Source: Pisaster brevispinus (Eukaryota; Echinodermata; Asteroidea; Forcipulatida; Asteriidae). From it: a stretch of DNA of 64,000 bases. The notes beneath the pieces were generated by a model. The model worked only from the letters and a program-made list of their open reading frames with translations, searched no databases and was not told the DNA's origin. Shown here piece after piece: positions 1 to 10,860 of this stretch (its first letter is position 1; each line of letters starts with the position of its first letter). Location: NCBI GenBank assembly GCA_023634235.1, contig JAMKCF010000014.1:6163001-6227000 (forward strand). The letters are read 5' to 3'. A program made the translations under genes and the position numbers.

Positions 1-472
1 CGAAGAAAGGTACAATGCAGCACAAAGGTTAGTGTATTCCCAATTATTTAGATAGTTGACTTCAGTTAGTCTGTTCATGTTTGTTTTATATGTGCAGGCA
101 TACTGTAACATGTAACCATCTTCTTCTTAAATTCGTGAGCAAACCATAACAAGCACCTAATGTTTAATGTTTATCGAAAATTATCTTAATTTCCGTTGAA
201 CATCATAGAACAACTCGAAGCACTGTAGAGAGAAGCATCGGCCAGTGGAAACGACGGTTTCATTGCTTACATGGCGAAAACAGGTACGGACTTGCCGAGT
301 GATTGTAGCGTGTGCTGTCCTTCACAACTTGGCAAAACAACGGGGTCTTCCTGATGTTGAACTTGAAGATGACATAGCGATAGAGGGTCAACTTCCCCAA
401 CCCGAACAGCCACCACACAATCAAAACGGCAACATTGTCAGAGACCACGTGGTTCACACTTATTTCCAGTAA
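1..472 (+). pseudogene. PIF/Harbinger transposase (HARBI1-like), C-terminal exons, frameshifted
   Basis: This is the C-terminal part of a DDE_Tnp_4 (HARBI1-type) nuclease that cuts and joins transposon ends. Exon DNA runs from the window edge to 27 (EERYNAAQ) and stops at a GTTAGT donor. An intron follows (28-208), and the next exon starts after AG at 208 and reads TTRSTVERSIGQWKRRFHCLHG. The conserved tail CRVIVACAVLHNLAKQRG lies in a different frame, and the shift falls near 280-290. No GT-AG intron of plausible size explains the shift, so a small deletion or insertion is likely. The tail ends naturally at YFQ and a TAA at 470-472. The N-terminal part lies outside the window. The Myb-like gene at 1768-3481 on the opposite strand is its usual Harbinger partner. 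Family assignment is secure; the broken state is inferred from the frame change. Confidence 0.8.
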
Positions 473-1767
473 GTTAAAGTCAAAAAGTTTGTAAAAAATG
501 ATTACCGACATGACTTTATGATGAGTACACACTCTGCTCTTCCTATTGAGTGAATGGCGACTGACACACTACTACTATAAACTATGCACACAGTGTGATG
601 TGAGTTGTTTGTTGTACATGCACTCCGATCAATACCGATTGTATTACATTTCATAAAACAAATATTCATAAAACATTCTAACTAGGTCAGTTCGGAAAAT
701 AATAACAAAGTGGGCCACAATTTCGAACCATCAAACAGAGACGCCGATTTCGGTCACATACCAAGCTGGGTGGAGTTGTTGTATGGGGGTGGGGGCATCA
801 GTCAATTATTTATTTAAAAAATAAATGAGTAATTAAAACAATGGTGTACACAAAAATACCTTTCCTCAAGTTGGTAACACTTTTTTATTAGTTTAAAGTA
901 CATTTTGACTGAACAAGATGTAGGCCCCTCATAACCCAGTATTTGCTGCTTTCCTGAAAACTTTACTGTGTATTTTGACTGAACTTGCTGAGTATTTATT
1001 GCAAACAAAAATAATGATTAGAATGAATGTAACCTATCGTGAAGTATCAAATTCACTTTTGTGCTGTACTCATTTTCCAACAGACTTCGAATTACTCACA
1101 TTACAATGGGCAGGTGTAATTTGCCAATGTATTCGATAAACTTCCAGCAATTTACACCTTTTAACGATATGTTAGAGACTTGTTATTTATTTTTTCCACT
1201 TACATGAGGTCTCCATCTACTGGAAAATAAGTACTTCACAAAATTGAATTTGACTTTCCGTTCCTCTTCAAAGGCAAAGTATACCTTTGGTGTTTTTTTT
1301 TTTACCATTCGATTGTTTTAATCATAGGCTACATAAATGTAGATAATACACAACCAAATAAACATGTGGAAATTTACATGTCAAACGCCGGTAGCGAGTT
1401 TTAGAATCACCAAAAAAGAGAGTTTATGTCCATACAGGAAAAATAATCCGTAATTGGAATACACAATCTGAGAAACGTTTCATGCAGAAACGTTTCTCAG
1501 ATTGAAAGGTTTTTGAATCTCTGTCTCTAAAACCACATTCCTTAGAATAGAAGGGAACGTTTATTTAAATGTTATACATTATCAACATCTGTAGTGGGTA
1601 AGTTTCCATGGTTGTTAATTTTTGGACTAATTACCGAAAGGTACATGTATACTCTGCCTTTAACACATAAAGTTGATGAATTAGACTGAAAGAAACAGGT
1701 TTTTATGTTTACTTTCGTTTTTCGTTTTACACAAAGCTATGCTTGCCCGAAAAGCGTAGAACGCAAT
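473..1767. other. Non-coding interior of the Harbinger element
   Basis: No convincing coding sequence was seen between the two convergent Harbinger genes. The stretch is AT-rich. It contains one strong hairpin (1464-1504), listed separately. Confidence 0.5.
1464..1504. repeat. Perfect 18-bp inverted repeat (hairpin)
   Basis: CAATCTGAGAAACGTTTC is followed after a 5-base loop by its exact reverse complement. It lies between the convergent Harbinger genes. A role is unknown. Confidence 0.85.
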
Positions 1768-3508
1768 TTATTGATTTTGGAAACTCTGTTGGAGTACCGC
1801 TATCTGTAGAAGAAACAGTTCCTTCTCCAACTGAAGCTTTTCAATATCAACCTCCGCTCTTCTCGTTTCCATTTCACTTCTTCTTTTTTCAAGCATAATC
1901 AGCTTTCCATACTCTTCATCGTTTTCATCTGACTTCCTTTTTTTAGGCACCATCGTTGACCTCTCCTGACGGTAATGGCTACCTGACGATGGGACAGTGT
2001 TGGAGACCGGCAATTCATCAAAAGTGCTTTGAAAAAATAATTTCAATAATTCGTAATTAGCTTTCTTGTTTGCTTTTAGCAAGTAGTAACTACTAGGCTA
2101 CCAGTTATCATTAATTTCAAATTTGTTGTTTTTGAGTCTCAATTTATAGCCTTTTGACATGGATGTATTGTCAAGCATCAAATGACTTTTCGTGGCATGT
2201 TTGCGAGTATGGTTAGCCACAAATGTTGTATCTGCTCAAGGCGATTTCAAAGACTTTGGGGGTATTATCTTTTCACTTCACCAAAAAAAGAAAGAACAAA
2301 AAAGTGGTTTGGTTAAAAACGAGAATTTCAGCAATACATGTATAACAAATGCCCCGCTTTACCTGTCATCCGGAGTTTCCGCAATGAAACTATGATCAGC
2401 TACGGCCACTGCAGGCTCATCATCAGGTAGGCTTATTAGGCTATCTACTCCACCACTGATGCCTATTATAGTTGGGGAATTTTCCCCTATCAGTGTCATC
2501 AGTCTCTGGTCGAGAGGAGACAACTCAGGTGGTGCAGGTCCTCCTCCTTCAAATAAACAAGTTTATGTTAATAGCACTCGTCGTCCAATTTTGTAGCCAA
2601 ATACTTGAATTGTTCCCTTATTATTGTCAGGTACAAACACGATTTCAAAAATGCCGTTTCTTTCAAAACTTGTATTAATTAAAAGTTTTAATAATTTGTA
2701 AAAATGTCAATTGAGTGATGTTTTTGATTGACTTCACATACATTTATTTGACTAAATGTTATTAACTTCTTCTCAAATTAAAGTGTACAATACTTAAGCA
2801 ATGTAGTTGGTCTTCAATTCATGTTTTAAACTGTTGCATAATACGCTTATTTGTTTATTTAAGAATAAATGAATGAAGCTATTTATTAAGCAATGCATTT
2901 ATTTATTTATTATTTTATTTATTTATTTGTTTATTTATTTACTTATTTTGTTTCTTTTTCTATTGCTTTGAAGCTTTACAGCTTCATTTATTTATTTATT
3001 CGTTTGTTTGTTTATTTATGTATTAATTTGTTTATTTGTTTGTTTGTTTATTTTGTTTTTATTTGTATTTATTTAATTATTTGTTGTCTTACTTATTCGT
3101 TCATTTATTAATGTATTTATTAATTAATCATTTTATTATTCATTTATTAAATTGTGACAAGCTGTACTCATTTGTTGTATACAGTACAATCCATTAAAAC
3201 AATGATTTTAAATTAGTATTTCATACCAGTTTTCACTGATTCATTTTACTGTTCATATTCTGCCACTTCTTCTGCAGCTCTGGAACATCTCGACGGACCG
3301 ACGGGAACTGTGCATTTAAAGCGTGTGTCCACGCATCATGTTTTACCTGCGACGTTACTTTCGATGAAAACTTTGGTCGGAGAACATCTGCCCTCTTCTC
3401 CCATTCACTCAAGAAGAGCAACTTTTCTTTCTCGGAAAAATTCGGTTTTTGGGCCGCCTTCTCTTTCGGGATTGCGGCCATTCTTGTTGTATAACAAATT
3501 TGATACAA
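1768..3508 (-). CDS. Harbinger Myb/SANT-like DNA-binding protein, three exons, intact
   Basis: This is a Myb/SANT-like protein of the kind that Harbinger transposons encode beside the transposase; NAIF1 is the domesticated relative that partners HARBI1. Exons on the minus strand are 3481-3250 (or from an upstream Met at 3508), 2546-2363 and 2026-1768. Borders are GT/AG: donors GTAAAA at 3249 and GTAAAG at 2362, acceptors ending at 2547 and 2027. Splice phases agree (1, then 2), and the joined frame is open for about 224 codons from the Met at 3481. Exon 1 holds the trihelix domain (FSEKEKLLFLSEW, later DVPELQKKWQNM). Exon 2 is Pro/Gly-rich then acidic. Exon 3 has a basic PKKRKSDEND patch, probably a nuclear localisation signal, and a C-terminal Glu/Lys/Leu coiled coil. 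The likely role is to bind subterminal sites and bring transposase into the nucleus. Exon borders are my inference. Confidence 0.82.
2890..3160. repeat. TTTATTTATTTG-type low-complexity tract
   Basis: A long run of degenerate TTTA/TTTG tetramers lies inside the first intron of the Myb-like gene. Open frames here are products of the simple repeat and are not genes. Confidence 0.85.
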
Positions 3509-3844
3509 CTGTTAAGACCACACCGGTAGTGTTAAAGCGCGCACGTCTAACAATTATTTTCAGTGGTTAACGTACACTGCTTTTCTATACCATTAATGCA
3601 TCTATAACTTCACGCGCGCGTATACAAAGTGAGGCCAACGCACAACAAAATAAAGTAAACATTATTAAAAATTAATATTAAAAGTTAATCCCCGCACCCG
3701 TCATCTGTGGCACTGCTGTTGCGAAAAAAAGTATCACCATTCTAATCTGGGGGTAAAGGTAATTGATTGATTGCGTCTGGGTCATCATAGTAACCGTTTA
3801 TGACGTAGGTTTTGTGCGCATGTGCACTAACTTGATTTAAACAA

Positions 3845-4005
3845 CTTAACTTTTTAAGATTTAAGTGGGGTACTAGGTTAAGTGGGGTACTTAGATGTTT
3901 TGTGAATAGCTACTTAAGCACCCGACTTAAGTTAATAGCGGGGTGCTTAAGACTTAAGTGAAAACTTAAGTACTCCACTAAGTTTAGTTTCGTGAATACC
4001 GGCCC
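3845..4005. mobile_element. Probable right end of the Harbinger element, CTTAAG-rich subterminal region
   Basis: The last bases read CGTGAATACCGGCCC, so the inverted end would begin GGGCCGGTATTCACG, a form common for Harbinger-type ends. Between 3850 and 3990 the palindromic motif CTTAAG recurs many times in variants such as AACTTAAGT, which is expected of subterminal protein-binding sites. The left end lies outside the window, so the target duplication cannot be checked; TGA follows at 4006. The boundary is inferred. Confidence 0.5.
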
Positions 4006-4199
4006 TGATGCCTGAGTGGAACACAGAAACTGGAGATGCAGCTTTCAATATGAGCCATCTTCAGTCTTCATTGCTTCTGTTAGTTGTCTACTAAGATTGT
4101 TCCTCAATCAGGTTGATAAAATAAAATATCATTAAATCATAATTTGATGACATCGATCACGAACACTTTGTTTTTGTAGTAATCAAAAACTGAATGTCT

Positions 4200-5950
4200 A
4201 GTTGGGGGTTTCGGCCATCAGCCGAAACCACCTTTGTTTTCGTCGAGATTTTTATTTTTTTTTCACTATTATTATTCTTCTTTTCGAAAAAGTCTCATAG
4301 CATTTACACATGAAATTTGTTAGCGTTCGATCTCAGGAACTACAGTCTTAAAAGACACAAACAATACATCAAATGAAAGCCTGTGCTCTAACTTAGATCA
4401 AGCAGTAGTTCGATCAAGGATTTTTTAATCCTTTGATGACGATATTAACGATTTAAAAACACGTATCGTCAACAAAGCATGATCGTCGTGTGTGTGTACA
4501 TTGCACATAATTTACGCTGTACATCGCATACAGCCATCACTCCACACAGCCATTGCTTCTCACGCTAGGCATCGTAACACGCTGCACACGGCCAGACCCA
4601 CACAGCCCATAGTCCACGCGCATGGCATCGTTCGACCTTTGTACTGTTCATTTTGGTTCACTGCTTCGCTTCTACAGTTAACGGTGCACCTGTATAGCGC
4701 CCTCTTGTTTGTGGAGAGTCCTCGAACCTTATACGGAAGTGTTTTGGGATATTAGTAGCGGTTTGTTCTCGCACAATTTCATTGCATTCGCCCACCACAA
4801 TGTATTTCAAGGTCTGTGGGGTATAGCTTATTAATTACTTTATCATTGGTATGGTAGTTTATTATTTTCAATTATTTAAAACTTTATATCGTCTGAACCA
4901 TAAAGTAAAAGAGTTATAATTGTTGTACCGTCTTGTTGCTTATAACAAAGTTTGTACGAAAAACGTGTTTTCATCATCGTGATGTCATCAGGTGTCAAAT
5001 TAATTGTTACATTAATTCAACATTGACAACAAAGCCGAAACCCCAGTGTTTGTTCGTTACAAACTCGTTTCTAGTTTTTATTATTATTGTTATTATTCTT
5101 TCTTTACCCAAAAACCTAATGATTTAACACATGACTTGTCTAACCGCCAAATGTCAATTTTAGAAAAAACAAAACTGTAGTCAATTGTTTTACCATATGA
5201 AAGCTTATGTCTTGAACTAGATTTTAGATGTAAGTAAATAAAAATTCTTAATTAATTATTCACGTGACAGCAGTATGAATATTTCATTCGTCACTCTTGT
5301 GTGGATCATATCTCAAAAAGTATACATCCGATTCTCAAATTTGTTTCATTTATGGACTTGTCTTGTATTGTGAATGTAAGTTCTGGCCTAACATTCTCCG
5401 TCACATCATCATGACGTCATTTGTTGGCGCATTTTCGTTCTGTGTACAAAACACATGGTGCTAAAAGTGTAAAAGTTTTGACAGTCAAAAACACATTACA
5501 TGTATTTTCAATTAAATGCACTAATTAGTTTCCTAATTTACATAATTTGTTTTAAAAAATTGAATGCTTTTGATGGGAGATGTTTCATGCCCAAAAAACT
5601 AATCAAAGGACCTATATAATTAATATTTAATTGGTAAAACTTGTAACCCTGAGTAAAAAGGTAGGTCTCATAGACTAAACCCAGTAACCAGTGCGTAGGT
5701 GGTTGATCTTCTCTATGGGTCATGCAGTACTGTGAGGACCCTTATGAGATTGGGACTTCCGTGGGTCTAGGAAAAGACCATAAAATGTGTAGCTTGTTTA
5801 TTTAATTCCTAACCAACAGAGGACCAATTGCTTTGTGCACACCCCATTTGATTTGTACATGAGCTGCACATGTAATTCCTATGTAGGTTTAGATTTTTTT
5901 TTAGAATGAATTAGATTGGATTTTTTTTTTTACCATCGTGTTCCTTATAA
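4200..5950. repeat. Diverged repeat DNA with GTTTCGGC/GCCGAAAC motifs, no gene
   Basis: A palindromic GGTTTCGGC-catca-GCCGAAACC lies at about 4207-4231, and a related GCCGAAACCCC occurs near 5033. The sequences after these two points are diverged direct repeats of each other (TTATTATT tract, then an ACACATGA-containing stretch). A segment with ACGAAAAAC and CATCAGGTGTC recurs near 4960 and 5965, linking this block to the tandem repeats that follow. No gene is supported. Confidence 0.45.
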
Positions 5951-6039
5951 AATTTATTAGTACGAAAAACTTTTTTTTTTTACTGTGACATCATCAGGTG
6001 TCGAATTACAGTAATTCAAAGCTTATTCCTTTCAAAAAT

Positions 6040-6720
6040 TATATCTCCTGAACCACATGTCGTAGAGTTGTACTGTTTGTGTTGCTTTGTAGCGTACAAC
6101 AATTGCAAACATTTATTTTTAGTGATGACCTCACTTTGACCTTTACTTCCGGTCCAAACAGGAAGCTTAAATTTTTCGAAAATCATATCTCCTGAACCAT
6201 GTGTCATTAAGGCGTAACGTTTGTGTTGTATTGTAGCTTACAACGCTTGCGACAATTCATGTATAGTGATGACTTCACTTTGACCTTTACTTCCGGTCCA
6301 AACAGGAAGCTCAAAACTTTAACAAATCATATCTTCTGAACCACATGTCATTAAGTCATAATGTTTGTATTGTATAGTAGCTTTCAACACTTGCGACATT
6401 TCATGTACAGTGATGAATGACCTCACTTTGACCTTTACTTCCGGTCCAAACAGGAAATTAATTCAAACTTTAGCAAAAATAAAGTCGTAATGTTTGTGTT
6501 GAATAGTGGCTTGCAACACTTGCAACATTTTATGTTCGAACGTGACCTCACTTTGACCTTTACTTCCGGTCCAAACAGGAAGTTCAAACTTTAAAAAATC
6601 ATATCTCCTGAACCACATGTCATAGAGTCGTAATATTTGAGGTGTATAGTAGCTTATAACACTTGCGGCATTTTCTTTTAACTGTCACCCCACTTTGACC
6701 TTAACTTCCGGTCTAAAACA
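6040..6720. repeat. Tandem ~143-bp repeat, five diverged units with DR5-type half-sites
   Basis: Each unit contains TATCTCCTGAACCACATGTC, a GTTTGTGTTG stretch, then TGACCTCACTTTGACCT and TACTTCCGGTCCAAACAGG. The TGACCT pairs start at 6126, 6270, 6418, 6543 and 6685, giving spacings of 144, 148, 125 and 142. Three of the five pairs are perfect; on the other strand they read AGGTCA-AAGTG-AGGTCA. Related diverged copies lie at 58317-58760, so this is a dispersed family. Confidence 0.8.
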
Positions 6721-6821
6721 AGATCTGAACTTAATTAAACTATTTTACACTGTGATGATCACTCTTGAAAAAAAGCATTCATTTCAAACAAGATTACATC
6801 ATTTAAACACAAAATACAGAA

Positions 6822-9796
6822 GGGCAATTCCACGGTAACTCGCGTTACATTTAATGGGTAGTTCCATGATTGTTTGGGCTGGTATTCTTTTATTTTGAGG
6901 TCAGCTAAATAGAATTTCTCTGAGGAACATTACAAGGGTTATGATTAACAACAACCCCCCCCCCAAAAAAAAAAAAACACCTTTTGTCTTCTTTTGGCAA
7001 CACCTTTATTTTCGGTAACTCATGTTACATAAAAAGGACATAGCATAAAACCACATCAGCTATGTTTTCAAAGTCTCCTCAAACTGGGCAACCCTGATGG
7101 AAACTTTTCTGTGTTTCTATGACATAGGCATGTATGATGCATGATTACATTCAAATAATAACAAAACAATTGATAAAAAATCAGAAAGGACCTCTCATGT
7201 CGGTAACTCGCGTTACGGTAACTCGCGTTACAGCTTGTCTGCGAAAAAACAATGCCTCATTTCATGCATATCTAAAGTTCATGTCAAGTTTGCAACATAC
7301 ATAAAACAAGTTGATAACAAGTAGGATTACCCACTTATGTAACTACTAGCTAACTCATCCAGCTACACACTGGCATACATGTCCGTACATACATGTACAT
7401 GTACAGTATGTATGGTGCACACGTGCAACTTATGTACATTTATGTTGTGAACAAAATGTTGGATGCATCCAGTATGATTCCATTGGATATTCCGACCAGC
7501 TGTACACTACACTTACAAAAGTAAATGGAAAGAAATTACTGCTTTCCAGAAAAGGTAAATGAAAAAAGCCATGGGCATCAGTGAACGATTTCCCTTGTAT
7601 CGGATCGCATTTTGCGATGCAATTGGAGCGATTTGCGATGCAATTTTACAAAGTGCATCGCACAATTTGCGATGCAATTTGCGATGCAAGTTTTACTAAA
7701 TTGTATAGTTATAAAAATAAGTTTACACCCACAAGGTTTCGGATTCACATTTACCTAAGCTGTGGCGGTGGGTGTTTGAAGAATTGCCTTTTATTTAGCG
7801 TGACGTCCGACAACCTAAGACTAGAGCAAGGGAAACAATCATATCGCGCACGACGCCGCGCTGTGATCCACATTCCCCCACACATGATGGGTCGATGGAA
7901 GCAGCATCGGTAGGGTTCGAAATTAGCGGTCGCCAAATGCGAGTGAAAACAGCGGCGTGCGAGTCAAAACCCTTCCCTTAGTAGCCCGCCAGGCTAGTCA
8001 AAAAATTGTTCCTTTTCACAATAAATGAGGGGTATAGTTGTAAAATCCCAAAGAGAGATTATTTTTAAGTTCATAAAATGGTTTAGCAAGTCTTGATATT
8101 TGCTAGATTTAATGTGACCGCGATCGCGATCGTTCAATTCATAGTAAACACGCACGCACTTCCCTTAACCACATGGTAGTGAGTAGCCGGCCAACGTTCG
8201 CCCGCACGCACACAACACATGGTAGTATTATTGTTCAGTACAACAGCAGGTCCAAAGTCCATCCTAACCAACATTCCGCACGCTGTGATTGGCCCGTCAA
8301 TAAATTCATATTCATAAGGAAGCTTGGCTAGCCTCCAACTCCATACACGTTCACGAGTCGAGTAAAGAATTGCTGCACAACGCGGCGCACGCCCGTGGAT
8401 TCTGTACTATACACAGCGTTGGGTTCAGGCTATTCAAGCATCGACAACTTTTGCCGATAGAGGGCGTTGCAGGGCAAAGTTCATTGAATTTTTTCTCAAT
8501 GTGCGTCGTCGATCAATCGTTAACACGAAGATTTCATTGCAAAAGAAGTTCTATAAAACCGATTCTCAAATTACAAATCCATGAAAATGGTTGTTGATGA
8601 AAACAAGTACTATTTAGGGCAGAAAATAGGGGATAAGATCGTTTAAAAAACAAAATTCGTAAAGTTTTTTTTTTTTTTTTTTTTTTGACGCTACGAAAAT
8701 TGTGTGCATTTAATAATACACGTAGGCTAGTGGAAAAACTTGCGGGCAACCCAAAATTTAAGTTGTCTCTAGTGAAAAAAAAGTTAAGGGAATAGGCCTT
8801 TTTCATATTAAGTTTTGGAGCGTCTTATTCTTTAATTATAGACATTCTGAAAGTAGCCTTGGCCTGAAATTAAGCCTTAAAAAACACACAAATAAACCTG
8901 TGTCACAGGGTTAAATTTTCAACAATATTTAGGCATTTTAAAATTTGCTATACAAAATTTATGGACTGCTATGCAATATTTTGAGATTGCTATGCAAAAA
9001 AAAAAATTGCATAGCAGTTTTGCTATGCAAAAATTTGGGACCAAATCGTTCCCTGGGCATGTTACTAAGGAGTGTGCACAAGTGCATTGTGGGTAGGTCT
9101 TCATAATTGCTGCCCTCTTTTGTTTTAGTTCAGTTATACATGTATTACATATAATTACATTACATTAAGCCCTAAAACACACATGGGCCATACATTTGTA
9201 TTGAAAAACTGCATCAAACTGGTGGTAACTCGCCTTACCTTCGGTAACTCGCGTTACATGGTAACTCGTGTTACAGCTTTTAGATGCTTATTTTTTAAAT
9301 ATTGTGATGAATTAGCAGAAAATGGCATCATAGGAAGTTAAAGTATTGGGTTTAATTAGAAAATAATGAATCTCACAATTTATTTAGTTCAGAAAAAGTA
9401 TTAGAGGAAAAAGTAGGTGTTCCGGTAACTCGCGTTACAATGTCTCTAATGCATAATATTCCCATGCGTAGAATTAAGCAGTGATGAAATATCAACTTTC
9501 TTTCTGGGCAGGGAAGAAACATGACTTATAACAATATAATTAATCATTTAGCTTGGTTTTGTTCCATTATTTACTTTGAAATATCATATCATTTCTAATT
9601 ACCATTTTTTCATGGATTTTTTGCACAAATTGTCCTTAAAACAATTTTGGTCATATTTTGAAAAATCTTAAAGCTTTAAAAAAAAAAATTCACAATGCAA
9701 AACTAGAACTCATACATAAATAAATTGTAGTGCCTAAACTTTCATTTCTTGAAGTTGAAATTTTCATGTAATGTCCACCTTTCCATGGAATTGCCC
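6822..9796. mobile_element. DNA transposon with GGTAACTCGCGTTAC motif clusters, non-coding
   Basis: The ends are GGGCAATTCCACGG and, inverted, GGGCAATTCCATGG. They are flanked by the direct repeat AGAA at 6818-6821 and 9797-9800, which fits a 4-bp target duplication. The near-palindrome GGTAACTCGCGTTAC or a close variant occurs four times near the left end (about 6834, 7013, 7202, 7217) and four times near the right end (about 9222, 9242, 9259, 9423). No transposase was found inside, so the element is non-autonomous or decayed. About half its length is the nested insertion at 7579-9055. Superfamily is unassigned. Confidence 0.72.
7579..9055. mobile_element. Nested hAT-like non-autonomous element
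   Basis: The ends are CAGTGAACGATTT and, inverted, CAGGGAACGATTT, flanked by the direct repeat GGCAT (7574-7578 and 9056-9060). Next to the left end are several TGCGATGCAA-like motifs (7605-7690), and next to the right end TGCTATGCAA-like motifs (8945-9030). The core at 8100-8720 is clearly related to 14170-14710 in the element at 13967-14943, sharing ATGGTTGTTGATGAAAA and AGGGGATAAGAT. No transposase is visible. The hAT label rests on the CAG-type ends and is tentative. Confidence 0.6.
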
Positions 9797-9851
9797 AGAA
9801 TCAGTTCACATCTTGGGCTAGAAAATTGAACTTCTTAGGTCAGCAGAACGG

Positions 9852-9896
9852 AACTAGATGTAAGTGATTGTAAGTTACAATCACTTACATCTAGTT
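9852..9896. repeat. Perfect 22-bp-arm palindrome
   Basis: AACTAGATGTAAGTGATTGTAA is followed after a single G by its exact reverse complement. It lies just outside the transposon at 6822-9796 and before an ATT-rich tract. Confidence 0.9.
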
Positions 9897-10077
9897 ATTA
9901 TTATTATTTTTTATTTTTGTTATGGGAGTCGCCCATCACAAGGCACAAAGGCCACTCGAGGTGAGGACTAAAAAGAAGAGATAGAAAAGGATAGCGTAGA
10001 AAATTAGGTTAAAAGAAACCTATTATTATTAATAGAAATTATTATTATTATATGTAATGAAGGAAGGAAATGCAAAT

Positions 10078-10618
10078 AACTTGTAAACCTCAGCAAACGC
10101 CAGTTATCTGATACAGAATCGAATGTCTTAGCTTTGGGTATGAATTTTGCCAATACCCCTAACAAGATACCTATTAAGGAGTTCATTCAGGCAATTGAAC
10201 CCTCCATCCGTAAACTTGACAAACAAAAGTCAGACGATATCCGTAATCAGATTCACAAGGTCTTAAAAAACTCTAAACCTCCCAAATCTAATCTCACAAG
10301 ACAAGAATTCCAGGCTATTGATAACCTACGCAGGGATCCCTGAAAACACATTCTGAAGGTTGACAAGGGTAATGCCACAGTTGTAATGGAGCGTACCGAA
10401 TATAATCAAAAGGTTCAAAGACACAGATACAAATACATATATGTTCGCCTAAAGAACCCGATCCCATCAGCAGAAAGGAAGCTGGCTGCTAAACTCCTCT
10501 CTCTATCATGTGTCTATACACACATCTCAGGCCTTCTGCCTCAAAGTGCCCTAGATTCTTTGGTCAACAAAAAACCAGACAAGCCACTCCGCCCCATTGT
10601 CCTCCCAAGGTAAGCTAT
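10078..10618 (+). pseudogene. Penelope-like retroelement, N-terminal reverse transcriptase fragment
   Basis: The translated sequence LVNLSKRQLSDTE, GMNFANTPNKIPIKEFIQAI, then VDKGNATVVMERTEYNQKV and DKPLRPIVLPR matches the conserved start of Penelope-like reverse transcriptases (usual form: ADKG-ATVVMDR-EY and P-LRPIVS). A TGA at about 10341 interrupts the frame right after LRRDP. The fragment stops after the PLRPIV motif, well before the catalytic YIDD box. It is a dead fragment. Confidence 0.75.
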
Positions 10619-10860
10619 AGGCCTATGTTGACTTATTCGGTTAAGTGCCAAGGCAAATTAAAATCAAACTACTTTTTACTTGTTCCGCAAAGAGTACATG
10701 CTTCAATGGTTTGCCGGGAAGACTGAATGGGACTAGGTGTGGTACCCGGGGTAAGGGTCCAACGTATTCACTTCACACTTGCAATGCAACTATGTTGAAC
10801 TTTTGAGCTCTCCGTCATCGCTCATCGCACACCTTTATGGCCATATTTAATACAAACCAA

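Noticed and set aside
283..298. A mini-intron (GT...AG) to explain the transposase frame change
   Set aside because: It would be only 16 bases and does not restore the conserved reading.
8661..8687. Poly-T run as a retroposon tail
   Set aside because: No coherent retroposed sequence or target duplication adjoins it; it lies inside the nested DNA element.
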